Counted from the first letter of the stretch, positions 37,940 to 46,931 are shown. The stretch is DNA of 64,000 nt from Sphingomonas mali NBRC 15500 (GCF_001598415.1 NZ_BCYX01000024.1:1-64000), one strand, 5' to 3'. Notes: generated by a model from the letters alone, not told the origin. Numbers and translations are program-made.

Positions 37940-39630
37940 GCACCGCCCCTGTTCCGATGACAAAGGCCGACCAGGCGACCGAGGAGGGATTGGAGCGATT
38001 GGTGCCGCCCCGGAACAGCGCGACGCTGGTCGCCGAAACCACGGCCTGGTGGGCGCTCGACATATCGGCCGCGCGTTCCACCATTGCCGCGATAGCGCGC
38101 GGCGATGGTCCAGTGCATTGGGTTGAGGCATTGCTGGCGGGCGTCACCATCGCCGACATCGACGACAACAATCTCCATTTCCTCGGGCGCGCTGGCGGGC
38201 GCGCCCGGATGATTGGACAACCGTTCACCGCTTATTGTCCGCCGGAGAGCTGGCAAATCGGCGCCGAATTCATCCTGGCGGCCGTCGCGAACCACCCCCC
38301 AGGAGCACCCCGGTCGCGCGCCATTACATCGATTGCATTCCGCGACGGCTGGGCCGAGGTCTCGACCGACGAGGCCCATCCCGACATCGTCTTCATCGCG
38401 GTTGGCGGCACTGTGGCCGATGATCGCTCCTTCTGGTCCGTGCGCGCCAGCGAAGAGCGCTATCGCACCCTGATCCATCATCTTCCCGGTGCGCTGCTAC
38501 AGGTCGATTCCCGGCCGATGACCGCGATATTCGATAAGCTCCGGCAAGATGGCGTTAGGGACATCGGTGTTTATCTCGATGCGCATCCGGATCTTGTCGG
38601 GCACTCGCGAGGCATCGTTCAGGTCACCGATGCCAACCGCGATGCGCTCAAATTGTTCGGGGCCGATCGCGTTGAAGATCTGATCGGTCCGGTCAATTTC
38701 CTGTTCGCGGCCTCGGTCGACACGGCAAAGCGGGTGATCACCGCGCATTTCGCCGAGCAGCGGACTCATGCAGAAACCACCAAGATATATACGTTCGACG
38801 GGCGCTTGCGTGACGTGGAAATGGCAGTGACCTATCCGACGCCGCCGGAACGGGTGGACGTGACGCTCATCAGCCTTATCGACATTACTGACCGGCTCCG
38901 CACCGAAGCGCAACTGCGCCAACTGCAGGCCGATTATACCCGTGCGACGCGAATCTCGATGCTCGGCGAACTTGCCACTTCGATAGCTCATGAAGTGAAT
39001 CAGCCGCTCTCAGCGATCGTAACCAATGCCGAAACCAGCCTACGCTGGTTGTCGCGTGCCGAGCCCAATCTGCCCAAGGTGCATCAGCTCACGACACGAA
39101 TCGTCGATAGCGCGCGGCACGCCAGCGAAATCGTTCAGCGTATCCGCAGCATGGCGGCGCGGCGCCCGCCCGAGCGAATCGAGCTCGACCTCAACGAAGT
39201 CGTCGAAGAAGCGCTGCAATTCGTTCGCCACGAAATTGAATCGCGTTCGATCAAGCTTTCGGTCAGGTCCGGCCGCCGACTGCCGTTGGTGCTGGCGGAC
39301 CGCGTTCAATTGCAGCAAGTGATCGTCAATCTCCTTCTGAATGGCGTTCAGGCCCAGAGCGGCCAAGAGGGCCTGATCGACGTCAGCACGCTGGCGGCGC
39401 TCGACGGGACCGTCCAACTCACCATCCACGATGGCGGTCCCGGCATCGCAAACGAGAATCTCGGGCGCGTTTTCGGCAGCTTCTTCAGCACCAAGGATGA
39501 CGGGATCGGCATCGGGTTGGCGATCTGCCAGTCGATCATCACGGCGCATGGCGGGACCATCGTTGCGGCGAACCATCCAAATGGGGGTGCGATCTTCCGC
39601 TTCGCGCTACCGGCCTCTGGGAAGAAGTGA
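37936..39630 (+). CDS. PAS-domain sensor histidine kinase, soluble
   Basis: A 564-residue kinase with no transmembrane segment. An N-terminal PAS-like region (about 20-170), a second PAS region (SEERYRTLIHHLPGALLQV to DITDRLRTEAQLRQLQ), then HisKA with the H-box IAHEVNQPLSAIV and the catalytic domain: N-box QLQQVIVNLLLNGVQA, G1 IHDGGPGI, G2 GIGIGLAICQSI. NQPLSAIV-type H-boxes are typical of FixL-like kinases. It overlaps the receiver gene by 4 nt. No heme-binding histidine can be assigned to the PAS domains with confidence. A hairpin follows the stop. Confidence 0.9.
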   Translation: MSTAPVPMTKADQATEEGLERLVPPRNSATLVAETTAWWALDISAARSTIAAIARGDGPVHWVEALLAGVTIADIDDNNLHFLGRAGGRARMIGQPFTAYCPPESWQIGAEFILAAVANHPPGAPRSRAITSIAFRDGWAEVSTDEAHPDIVFIAVGGTVADDRSFWSVRASEERYRTLIHHLPGALLQVDSRPMTAIFDKLRQDGVRDIGVYLDAHPDLVGHSRGIVQVTDANRDALKLFGADRVEDLIGPVNFLFAASVDTAKRVITAHFAEQRTHAETTKIYTFDGRLRDVEMAVTYPTPPERVDVTLISLIDITDRLRTEAQLRQLQADYTRATRISMLGELATSIAHEVNQPLSAIVTNAETSLRWLSRAEPNLPKVHQLTTRIVDSARHASEIVQRIRSMAARRPPERIELDLNEVVEEALQFVRHEIESRSIKLSVRSGRRLPLVLADRVQLQQVIVNLLLNGVQAQSGQEGLIDVSTLAALDGTVQLTIHDGGPGIANENLGRVFGSFFSTKDDGIGIGLAICQSIITAHGGTIVAANHPNGGAIFRFALPASGKK

Positions 39631-39659
39631 CGCCCGGCACCTGGCGTGGATGCCGGGCG
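39631..39659. terminator. Hairpin between convergent genes
   Basis: CGCCCGGCA (39631-39639) pairs with TGCCGGGCG (39651-39659), starting right after the kinase stop. There is no U-run; it may act in both directions. Confidence 0.5.
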
Positions 39660-39667
39660 ACGCGGTT

Positions 39668-40489
39668 TCAGCTCTTTAGAAAGGCAAGCAGATCGGCGTT
39701 GAACCGGTCGGCATGTGTGGCGGTCAGTCCGTGCGGCAGCCCAGGATAATAGATCGTTCGCGCGCCCTGAATCAGCTTGGCCGCTTTATGCGCAGAATCG
39801 TGGATCGGCACGATCTGGTCGTCTTCGCCGTGGACGATCAGCGTCGGGACGTCGAACTTCCTAAGGTCGTCGGTGAAATCGGTCTCCGAAAATGCCTTGA
39901 TGCAGTCATGCGCGTTCTTCAGGCCGGCCTGCATGCTCAGCAGCCAGAACTCGTCGAGCAGGCTTTGCGGCACCTGGGCGCCGGGGCGGTTCGCGCTGTA
40001 GAAGGGGATGGCGAAGTCCTTATAGAATTGGGACCGGTTGGCGATGATGTCGCGACGCAACCCGTCGAAAACGTCGATCGCCAAGCCATCGGGGTTTGCG
40101 TCGCTCTTGACCATCACCGGCGGCACCGCGCCGAGCAGGAGGGCCTTGGACACTCGGCCGGTGCCGTGCCGGCCGATATAGCGTGCAACTTCGCCGCCGC
40201 CGGTCGAGTGACCGACCATCGTGATGTCGCGCAGGTCGAGTGCCTCGATCAGCTCGGCGAGATCGTCGGCGTAACCATCCATGTCGTTGCGCGTCGCGGT
40301 TTGAGCCGACTTGCCGTGGCCGCGGCGGTCGTGAGCGATCGTGCGGAAACCATTCTGTGCAAGGAAGTTCATCTGGATGCCCCAGGCATCCGAATTGAGT
40401 GGCCAACCGTGCGAAAAGGTCACCACGGGACCGTCGCCCCAGTCCTTATAGTAGATTTCGTGTCCGTCCTTGGTCGTGATCGTTGGCAT
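39668..40489 (-). CDS. Alpha/beta hydrolase of the non-heme chloroperoxidase (perhydrolase) type
   Basis: A 273-residue alpha/beta hydrolase. [11 protein letters not shown] gives the oxyanion loop, [13 protein letters not shown] the nucleophile serine, GEDDQIVP the aspartate and LPHGLTATH the histidine. [11 protein letters not shown] is characteristic of the bacterial cofactor-free haloperoxidase/perhydrolase group, which in cells mostly act as esterases. No signal peptide, so cytoplasmic. A 9-bp hairpin (GGCGACCCG/CGGGTCGCC, 40515-40535) lies just upstream in the divergent region. Members of this family often accompany oxidative-stress or solvent-response genes, as here. Confidence 0.87.
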   Translation of the reverse strand: MPTITTKDGHEIYYKDWGDGPVVTFSHGWPLNSDAWGIQMNFLAQNGFRTIAHDRRGHGKSAQTATRNDMDGYADDLAELIEALDLRDITMVGHSTGGGEVARYIGRHGTGRVSKALLLGAVPPVMVKSDANPDGLAIDVFDGLRRDIIANRSQFYKDFAIPFYSANRPGAQVPQSLLDEFWLLSMQAGLKNAHDCIKAFSETDFTDDLRKFDVPTLIVHGEDDQIVPIHDSAHKAAKLIQGARTIYYPGLPHGLTATHADRFNADLLAFLKS

Positions 40490-40828
40490 TGGGGGGCTCC
40501 ACTACTGTGCGCCCGGCGACCCGCTACGGGTCGCCCTCGGGCAGAGCGCGCCTATGACCGAAGGGAGGCGCTAACGATCGCACAGACGGCTATTCGGACC
40601 CCGCCTTCGGCAGAGGTGCCCTCGACCAGCGGCGTGGCTATGGACCGGCGACATGCCCGGGAGGCGCGCGCGGGCACCGTCGGATCAGCCGTTTGGTACG
40701 TCGGACCTGCACCAAGGACGAGGATCGCCCGACCATAAGCGAGTCCCGAGCATCCATCCGCACAATGGCCGGTCGAACAAATCTCGGCGATCCTCCAGTT
40801 CGTTACCGGCCAAGCGGAAGGGAAGACC
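40490..40828. promoter_or_regulatory. Divergent intergenic region with a perfect hairpin
   Basis: This 339-bp gap separates the chloroperoxidase-like gene (leftward) and the first NmrA-type gene (rightward). It holds GGCGACCCG-CTA-CGGGTCGCC (40515-40535), which may lie in the leftward leader. I see no gene and no clear operator in the rest. Confidence 0.4.
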
Positions 40829-41590
40829 ATGAAGATTGTCGTCATCGGCGGCACGGGCCTGATCGGCTCGAAGGCAGTCGAGCTGTTGAAACAGCGGAAT
40901 CACGATGCGGTCGCCGCTGCGCCGAGCACTGGCGTCAACACCATTACCGGCGAAGGGCTGGCCCAGGCGATGGCCGGAGCCGACGTGGTGGTGGACGTGT
41001 CCAACTCGCCCTCGTTCGAAGAACAGGCTGCCACGGACTTCTTCCGGACCGCCGGCGCCAACCTGACCGCTGCCGAAGCTGCCGCGGGCGTTCGGCACCA
41101 CGTCGCCTTGTCCGTCGTGGGCACCGAGCGGCTGCAGGCCAGCGGCTATTTCCGCGCCAAGCTCGCGCAGGAACAGCTGATCAAGGCATCGCCCATTCCC
41201 TACACTTTGGTCCACGCGACACAGTTCTTCGAATTCCTGCGCGCCATCGCGCAATTCTCGATCGTCGACGGTGCCATCCGTCTGCCGCCTGTCCAGTTTC
41301 AGCCGATGGCAGCGCAGGATGTAGCGGAAGCGATCGTCGACGCGGCACTGGCCGCACCGCTGAACGGGACGATCGAGGTTGCCGGTCCCGAGGTCTTCAC
41401 GCTTGACGAACCGATCCGCCGAATACTCGCCTTTGATGGTGACTCGCGCGCGGTGATCAGCGATCCGGCGGCGCCCTATTTCGGGGTCGCGGTGAGCGAT
41501 CGCACGCTGGTTCCCGAAGCCGGCGCTCGACTGGGATCGACCCGCCTCGACTGGTGGCTGGCCCACGCTCCGCCTCCGCCGGCGCGATAA
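40829..41590 (+). CDS. NmrA-type NAD(P)-binding oxidoreductase (paralogue 1)
   Basis: A 253-residue atypical SDR. The Rossmann motif is VVIGGTGLIGSKAVELLK (GGTGLIG), followed by VVVDVSNSPSFEEQA, GVRHHVALSVVGTERL and SGYFRAKLAQEQLIKASPIPYTLVHATQFFEF. This resembles the NAD(P)H-binding NmrA/QOR2-like group that reduces quinones or senses NADPH. GGAAGGGAAG precedes the ATG. It is a close paralogue of the protein at 43559-44329, with many blocks shared. It heads a run of same-strand genes. The substrate is unknown. Confidence 0.85.
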   Translation: MKIVVIGGTGLIGSKAVELLKQRNHDAVAAAPSTGVNTITGEGLAQAMAGADVVVDVSNSPSFEEQAATDFFRTAGANLTAAEAAAGVRHHVALSVVGTERLQASGYFRAKLAQEQLIKASPIPYTLVHATQFFEFLRAIAQFSIVDGAIRLPPVQFQPMAAQDVAEAIVDAALAAPLNGTIEVAGPEVFTLDEPIRRILAFDGDSRAVISDPAAPYFGVAVSDRTLVPEAGARLGSTRLDWWLAHAPPPPAR

Positions 41591-41634
41591 ACGTCCGCTT
41601 CCGGCGACCACTCACCTTATCAGGAGATCGAACG

Positions 41635-42063
41635 ATGCTGCGGCAAACATGCCTCGGGGCTGTCGTCGTGCTCGGCGTTGCTGCGCTGGCCAACGGTACA
41701 TTCATGCTCATCTCGCCGGCGAACTGGTATTTCGCGGTGCCGGGCGTGACCACGACGGGTCCGTTCAACCAGCACTTCCTGCGCGATATCGGCCTTATCT
41801 TTCTGTTCATCGGCACCGCGTTTCTGGTCGGAACGGCCCAGCCGACATGGCGCGCCGCGCTCTGGTCGGCGGCATCATTGTGGTTGTGCGGCCATGCCCT
41901 GTTTCATTTCTGGGAAGTCGCCGTGGGCATTTGCGGACCCTCGGCACTGGTCCGCGATTTCGCGGCAGTGACGCTTCCCGCGCTGATCAGTGCGGTGCTC
42001 GCGCTTTGGTCGGTGGGCGAACGCGCGGGTCATCCGGACAAGGGATCGGCGGCCGCAGCCTGA
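41635..42063 (+). CDS. Small four-helix membrane protein
   Basis: A 142-residue inner-membrane protein with about four hydrophobic segments: LGAVVVLGVAALANGTFML, FLRDIGLIFLFIGTAFLVG, ALWSAASLWLCGHALFHFW and DFAAVTLPALISAVLALW. No signal peptide cleavage site or known motif; I cannot name the family. ATG 41635 follows AGGAGATCG. It lies 44 bp after the NmrA-type gene and is followed by a strong terminator, so those two form a unit. A histidine within HALFHFWE could bind metal or heme, but that is speculative. Confidence 0.75.
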   Translation: MLRQTCLGAVVVLGVAALANGTFMLISPANWYFAVPGVTTTGPFNQHFLRDIGLIFLFIGTAFLVGTAQPTWRAALWSAASLWLCGHALFHFWEVAVGICGPSALVRDFAAVTLPALISAVLALWSVGERAGHPDKGSAAAA

Positions 42064-42070
42064 CCGCCAC

Positions 42071-42124
42071 GGCTGCGGGGCATCGCTCCCCTCCCCCCAA
42101 GTGCCCCGCAGCCATCTTTTTTTG
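42071..42124 (+). terminator. Rho-independent terminator
   Basis: A 12-bp perfect stem, GGCTGCGGGGCA with TGCCCCGCAGCC, around a 19-nt pyrimidine-rich loop, followed by ATCTTTTTTT. It separates the NmrA/membrane-protein pair from the kinase gene. Confidence 0.9.
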
Positions 42125-42138
42125 AAGGGACATAGGTC

Positions 42139-42936
42139 GTGAAACCACATCAGATGTCCGCGCCCGCCAATCCGGACTATTTCCGTTCGGGCGAAGGCGA
42201 ACCCGCGGCCGGCGCAGGCGGGACAGCGTGGATCGCCGCCGCCGGTATCGTTCACGATCTCGGGAATCTGATCCAGATCGCGTCTGCTGCGATCAACATC
42301 GTCGGGCGCTCACCTCTTATGACGCCTGCGGATGCCGGCTCGATTCTGGATCGCGCCCGGCTCTGTCTGGAGCATGCCGGCGCGATCGTCCGGCAGAATG
42401 TCGGTCACCTGCGCGACCAGGCAATGGCGGCCCTGCAAAGCGACGTCGCCGTATGCCTTGCCGATGTTGTGACGCTGGTCGAGGCGATGGACGAGCCCGG
42501 ACTCATTCTCGACCTGAATATCGCGCACGATCTGCCGGCGGTCCGCTGCGACCCGGTCGGATTGCGGCGGGCAGTCCTGAACCTCGTCCTGAATGCCCGG
42601 GACGCCATGGGCGGCAACGGGATCGTCGGGATCGACGCGCGGGCGCTCGCGCACGGCGAGGTCGAGCTACGCGTCCTGGATGACGGCATAGGCATGTCGC
42701 GGGCTACCATCGCGCGCGTTTTCGATCCCTTCTTCACGACGAAGAGCGACGGGCTGGGTGGCATCGGGCTGCCGATGGTCGAACGCTTCGTCCGCGAGGC
42801 CGGCGGAACGATCGCGATCGACAGCGAGCCCGGCATCGGCACGACGATTGCGCTGCGGTTGCCGGCGATCGCCGCGCCGTTGGCGGCGGGCGGCTCCGCG
42901 GTACCCACATCTCCTCGAGTTGAGTCACGTCGATGA
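42139..42936 (+). CDS. Histidine kinase without a sensor domain
   Basis: A 265-residue soluble kinase. The H-box is AAAGIVHDLGNLIQIASAAINI, close to the HDLNN/HDLGN type of NtrB-like and hybrid kinases. The N-box LRRAVLNLVLNARDAM, G1 VLDDGIGMSR and G2 GLGGIGLPMVERFV are intact. There is no recognisable input domain or membrane segment, so a partner must supply the signal. The start is a GTG at 42139 with GAAGGGA 8 nt before; an ATG at 42154 is possible. Its stop overlaps the GST gene by 4 nt, an unusual coupling. Confidence 0.82.
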   Translation: MKPHQMSAPANPDYFRSGEGEPAAGAGGTAWIAAAGIVHDLGNLIQIASAAINIVGRSPLMTPADAGSILDRARLCLEHAGAIVRQNVGHLRDQAMAALQSDVAVCLADVVTLVEAMDEPGLILDLNIAHDLPAVRCDPVGLRRAVLNLVLNARDAMGGNGIVGIDARALAHGEVELRVLDDGIGMSRATIARVFDPFFTTKSDGLGGIGLPMVERFVREAGGTIAIDSEPGIGTTIALRLPAIAAPLAAGGSAVPTSPRVESRR

Positions 42937-43562
42937 AACTGTACTTCGCCCCGGGCGCCTGCAGCCTTGCTGGCCGCATCTCTCTTCACGAAGCCGGGCT
43001 CGTTGCGGAGTTCGAGCGGGTCGACCTGAAGACGAAGATCACCGAGCAGGGATACGATTACCTCTCGATCAACCCGAGAGGGTACGTCCCTCTGCTGGCG
43101 CTCGACGACGGGAGCGCCATCACCGAAAACATCGCCGTCCTGGAGTTCATCGCCGATCGCGACCCCGCCCTCGGGCCGGGAGGCCCGTTGGGGCGCACGC
43201 GGCTGCTCGAAATCCTGTCCTGGCTTTCCACCGAATTGCACGTCGCGTTCAGGCCGCTGTGGGATTCTGGCGATGACGCGGAGAAAGCGACCGCGGCGGA
43301 TCTGGTGGCGAAGCTACTCGACATCATCTCGGAGCAAATCAACGAACTCTATCTGTTCGGGCCGCGCTTCACGGTAGCGGACGCCTATCTGTTCGCCATG
43401 CTGCGCTGGACCGGTGCACTCGGCATCACGGTTTCCCCCCAAATGCGCGGCTATTTCGAGCGCGTCGCCGAACGCCCTTCGGTTCAGCGAGCATTGTCGG
43501 AAGAAGGGCTGCCCAATGCTCGCAACCTGATCGACATCTCGTCCTTCGAGGCCTTGAAATGA
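42933..43562 (+). CDS. Glutathione S-transferase, beta-class-like
   Basis: A 209-residue GST. MKLYFAPGACSLAGRISLHEAGL has the beta-class cysteine (C10), and GYVPLLALDDGSAITENIAVLEFIAD is the glutathione-binding thioredoxin-like half. The C-terminal helical half has FTVADAYLFAMLRW. Such enzymes conjugate glutathione or reduce peroxides and quinones. The ATG overlaps the kinase stop and the stop overlaps the next NmrA-type gene, both by 4 nt, so kinase, GST and NmrA-type protein are made together. Confidence 0.92.
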   Translation: MKLYFAPGACSLAGRISLHEAGLVAEFERVDLKTKITEQGYDYLSINPRGYVPLLALDDGSAITENIAVLEFIADRDPALGPGGPLGRTRLLEILSWLSTELHVAFRPLWDSGDDAEKATAADLVAKLLDIISEQINELYLFGPRFTVADAYLFAMLRWTGALGITVSPQMRGYFERVAERPSVQRALSEEGLPNARNLIDISSFEALK

Positions 43563-44329
43563 AGATCGTGGTGCTGGGCGCCAGCGGCCGCATCGGTCGC
43601 AAGCTGGTGAGGACGTTGCGGCAGACCGGCCGGGATGTCGTGGAGGCGTCGCCGACTTTCGGCATCGACTCGGTGACCGGTGTCGGGCTGGCGAAGGCAT
43701 TGGAGGGCGCGGGGGCCGTGGTCGACGTCTCCAATTCCCCGTCGCTCGAGGAGGCCGACGCCTTACGGTTTTTCGAGACGTCGGGCCGCAACCTCCTGGC
43801 CGCTGGGCGTGCCGCCGGCGTGCGGCACCATGTCGCCTTGTCGGTTGTCGGCGTCGACCGACTGGCGAGCGGCTATTTTCGCGCGAAGCGGTTGCAGGAG
43901 CAACTCGTCAGGGCCTCGGGCCTTCCTTTCACCATCCTGCGCTCGACGCAGTTCTTCGAATTCATCCGTGATGTCGTGCAGGAGGGAACGGCTCGCGAGA
44001 TCACGGTATCGCCAGCGCTGGTTCAGCCGGTTGCAGCCGAAGACGTCGCCGGCGCGCTGACCGCCGCCTTGGCATCGGCACCGGCAAATGCCGTGCTGGA
44101 GATCGCCGGCACCGAGCGATTGCGCCTCAACGAGGTCGCGGTGGAAATCGCCACTGCCTACGAGGACGGCCGCCGCATCATTGCCGACGTTCATGCGCGA
44201 TATTTCGGCGCGGAATTGAGCGAACGCTCGCTTCTTCCCGGTCCCGGAGCGTCGATCGCCTCGCACGGGCTCGACGACTGGCTGCGCGACAGCCTTCAGC
44301 CAGCCTGGGCCGGGATCCGGGCGATCTGA
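43559..44329 (+). CDS. NmrA-type NAD(P)-binding oxidoreductase (paralogue 2)
   Basis: A 256-residue protein with the motif VVLGASGRIGRKLVRTLR, then VVDVSNSPSLEEADALRFFE, GVRHHVALSVVGVDRLASGYFRAK and LPFTILRSTQFFEF. The blocks match those of the protein at 40829-41590, so they are duplicates, but the first glycine-rich loop differs (GASGRIG against GGTGLIG). It overlaps the GST gene and precedes a secreted alpha/beta hydrolase by 51 bp. A quinone or aldehyde reductase role is plausible only. Confidence 0.85.
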   Translation: MKIVVLGASGRIGRKLVRTLRQTGRDVVEASPTFGIDSVTGVGLAKALEGAGAVVDVSNSPSLEEADALRFFETSGRNLLAAGRAAGVRHHVALSVVGVDRLASGYFRAKRLQEQLVRASGLPFTILRSTQFFEFIRDVVQEGTAREITVSPALVQPVAAEDVAGALTAALASAPANAVLEIAGTERLRLNEVAVEIATAYEDGRRIIADVHARYFGAELSERSLLPGPGASIASHGLDDWLRDSLQPAWAGIRAI

Positions 44330-44380
44330 GCTACGCCGAACCGACCATCCCACCATCCCAACCATCATTCGGAGGCGCAC

Positions 44381-45169
44381 ATGCGCATTTCTCTTTTCGG
44401 CACTCTTCTGTTCGCCGTCGCTCTCGCCCATCCCGGCATCGCCACCGCCGGAGACAGATCCGGGCCGGAAAAGCCTACGATCGTGCTGGTGCACGGCGCG
44501 TTCGCCGAATCGTCGAGCTGGGACCCCGTCGTCGCCCAGCTTAATAAGGACGGCTATCGGGTCGTCGCTGCCGCCAACCCGCTGCGCGGTGTTGCCAGCG
44601 ATGCCGCCGCGGTTTCGCGGATCGTCAAGTCGATCCACGGTCCGGTCGTGCTGGTCGGTCATTCCTATGGCGGGCCGGTGATCACCGAAGCGGCGACCGG
44701 CAATGTCAATGTCGCTGCGCTGGTCTATGTCGCGGCCTTCGCGCCGGAGGTCGGCGAATCCAGCCTTTCGCTTTCGGCAAAATTCCCTGGGAGCACGCTC
44801 GGCACCAGCCTGACCAGCATCGCGTTGCCCGGCGGCGACGAGGATCTCTACATCCAGACCGACAAGTTCCACACGCAATTCGCCGCCGACGTCCCCGCCG
44901 CGAAGGCAGCGTTGATGGCGGCTAGCCAACGCCCAATAACGCTCTCCGCGCTGGGCGAACCGTCGCGGATTGCCAGCTGGAAAACGCTCCCTTCCTACGT
45001 GATCTACGGCACCGCGGACCGCAACATTCCCTCTGCGGTGATGAAGTTCATGGCCGAGCGCGCTCACGCACGCGACACCGTCGCCATTGCCGGAGCATCG
45101 CACGCGCTGATGGTCTCGCACCCAGCCGAAGTTGCAGCGATGATCGAGGAAGCCGCCGGCGCGAAATAA
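44381..45169 (+). CDS. Secreted alpha/beta hydrolase
   Basis: A 262-residue alpha/beta hydrolase with a Sec signal (ISLFGTLLFAVALAHPGIATAG). IVLVHGAFAESSSWDPV supplies the oxyanion region, VLVGHSYGGPVI the nucleophile serine, and ASHALMVSHP the histidine. The branch (small esterase/salicylate esterase-like hydrolases) is common in proteobacterial stress and xenobiotic clusters. GGAGGC precedes the ATG. It probably continues the kinase-GST-NmrA operon. The substrate is unknown. Confidence 0.87.
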   Translation: MRISLFGTLLFAVALAHPGIATAGDRSGPEKPTIVLVHGAFAESSSWDPVVAQLNKDGYRVVAAANPLRGVASDAAAVSRIVKSIHGPVVLVGHSYGGPVITEAATGNVNVAALVYVAAFAPEVGESSLSLSAKFPGSTLGTSLTSIALPGGDEDLYIQTDKFHTQFAADVPAAKAALMAASQRPITLSALGEPSRIASWKTLPSYVIYGTADRNIPSAVMKFMAERAHARDTVAIAGASHALMVSHPAEVAAMIEEAAGAK

Positions 45170-45216
45170 CGCTGCCGAGCCTCGGCCCATACGGCCCTCC
45201 TAAACGAGGAAAAGAA

Positions 45217-46494
45217 ATGGCCCAGGATACCCTGCTACCGGCGGTCAGCCGGGAAAAGATCATGCACGCCCTCTATGAAGCGGCGGAAATCGAACATTGC
45301 CTGATGTGCACCTATCTCTACGCCGCATTCAGCCTGCGTGATGGCGAAGGGGAGGGGTTGACGGCGGAAGAGGCCGAGGCGGTGGCACGATGGCGCCGCG
45401 CGATCCTGGGCGTGGCGATCGACGAGATGAGCCACCTGGTGGCGGTCTGGAACATTACCGCGGCATTGGGCGGGGCTCCGCATCTTGGCCGAGCGAACTT
45501 TCCGCTCGATCCCGGTTATCTGCCTGCGGGACTGGTTGTCCGGCTGGCACCGTTCAACGAAGCGGTGATCCAGCATTTCATCTATCTGGAACGGCCGGAG
45601 GGGTCGGATGAGCCCGATGGCCCGGGCTTCGAAAGCCCGGCCAACCTGACACGGGCGATCCCGGGGTTGCGGCTTACGCCGACCGGTTACGATTATCGCA
45701 CCGTCGGCGAATTCTATGAGGAGATCAGCGGCAACCTGCGCCAGTTCGTCGATCAGATCGGCGAGGCGGCCGTGTTTTGCGGCGATCCCGCCTTGCAGTT
45801 GAGTCCGGCCGAGATCCGCCTGGTCGGCGCTCGGCCGGTCATGCATATCGAAAGCGCCCTGGCGGCGATCGAGACCATCATCATCGAAGGCGAAGGCGCG
45901 CCGGCGGATCGCGACAACTCGCACTTCCAGCGGTTCAGAGCGATCCGCGAGGAATTCAAGGCGCTCAAGGCCAAGAACCCCGACTTCTCGCCCGCGCACC
46001 CCGCTGCAGTGAATCCCGTTTTACGGCGCCCGCCACAGCCCGAGGGGCGCGTGTGGATCGAAGATGTCGAAGCGGTGGCGACGATCGACCTGGCAAACGC
46101 GGCTTATGCGTTGATGCTGCGCCTGCTCGCCGAGGTCTATGCGCTGCCGTCGAGCGACAGTGACAAATTGCTCTATGTCGGGACGGCGGTCGGCCTGATG
46201 CAGGCGCTCACGCCGCTCGCGGAGCGTGCCGCGCGTCTGCCGGCGGGGCCATCCAATCCGCACTGCCATGCCGGGATCTCTTTCACGGCTTTGCGCGATA
46301 CTGCTCCGCTGCCTCCGGGATCGAGCGCGCGGCGATATTATCTCGAGCGGATGGAAGAACTGGCGGCGGCGGCGGATGCGACCGATCAAGCGGATCCGCG
46401 CTGCCAGCGCGCCGCCAAGGTGCTGCACGATCTGCTCGGTCGGCTGCGTGCCGCCGCCGGCGCATCCGCCGGCTCCTCCTTCAGCCAGGCCTAG
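45217..46494 (+). CDS. Ferritin-like (iminophenyl-pyruvate dimer synthase-type) protein
   Basis: A 425-residue protein of the VioB-type ferritin-like domain. The four-helix metal site is seen in LYEAAEIEHCLMCTYLYAAFSL (EIEH) and AIDEMSHLVAVWNI (DEMSH). The rest is helical with a distal LMLRLLAEVYALP region. Members are linked to bisindole pigment synthesis in Chromobacterium, but most, as here, lie outside any pigment cluster and have unknown roles. GAGGAAAAG precedes the ATG. In related proteins a 4Fe-4S/CDGSH-type domain can accompany this domain; here such a domain follows only as a broken fragment. Confidence 0.82.
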   Translation: MAQDTLLPAVSREKIMHALYEAAEIEHCLMCTYLYAAFSLRDGEGEGLTAEEAEAVARWRRAILGVAIDEMSHLVAVWNITAALGGAPHLGRANFPLDPGYLPAGLVVRLAPFNEAVIQHFIYLERPEGSDEPDGPGFESPANLTRAIPGLRLTPTGYDYRTVGEFYEEISGNLRQFVDQIGEAAVFCGDPALQLSPAEIRLVGARPVMHIESALAAIETIIIEGEGAPADRDNSHFQRFRAIREEFKALKAKNPDFSPAHPAAVNPVLRRPPQPEGRVWIEDVEAVATIDLANAAYALMLRLLAEVYALPSSDSDKLLYVGTAVGLMQALTPLAERAARLPAGPSNPHCHAGISFTALRDTAPLPPGSSARRYYLERMEELAAAADATDQADPRCQRAAKVLHDLLGRLRAAAGASAGSSFSQA

Positions 46495-46504
46495 CGACGG
46501 GGCA

Positions 46505-46650
46505 GAGACGGTCGAGGGACGCCACGTCACGATCACGTTTGACGAGAAACGCTGCATCCACGCTCGATTCTGCGTCACGCAGGCGCCCGCGACATTTCTT
46601 GCCAATATGGAAGGTTCGTGGATCGGGCCAGACGCCACCGAACCGAACTA
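46505..46650 (+). pseudogene. Truncated mono-cluster 4Fe-4S binding domain fragment
   Basis: In the frame starting at 46493 the translation reads GRHVTITFDEKRCIHARFCVT, then APATFLANMEGSWIGPDAT. This is the N-terminal half of the divergent 4Fe-4S mono-cluster domain (Fer4_19 type) with the first cysteines. The expected C-terminal half with the CPSGAI-like cysteine is missing and unrelated sequence follows. There is no clear start codon. It was probably fused to or followed the ferritin-like gene before a deletion. Confidence 0.65.
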
Positions 46651-46664
46651 TTGTGCGGCACGAT

Positions 46665-46931
46665 CCGGCGCCGTCCCGCTCGCAGCCGGAGCTCACGACG
46701 CGCATAGCCGAAGCGATCCGGGCAACGCTGTCGCCGCGCTTTGTTCCGGATCGTGTCTACATCGTCCAGGCAATCCCCCGGACGCTCTCGATGAAGAGGC
46801 AGGAGCTGCCCATTAAGCGCCCGTTCGAAAGGCGATCACTGACCGAAGTAATCGACCCCGCCGCCATGGCGAATCCGGACTGTCTGAGCAAATATGTCGA
46901 TCTGGCCGAAGCGTTCGCACGGCGCGAAAAG
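46665..46931 (+). pseudogene. C-terminal fragment of an acetoacetyl-CoA synthetase
   Basis: In the frame starting at 46539, about 80 codons read PELTTRIAEAIRATLSPRF, VYIVQAIPRTLSMKRQELPIK, and AAMANPDCL. This is the end of acetoacetate-CoA ligase, including the region of the catalytic lysine (usually TLSGKK-like; here TLSMKR). The adenylation core is absent, so it is a remnant. It adjoins the Fer4 fragment in a different frame. Confidence 0.75.
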
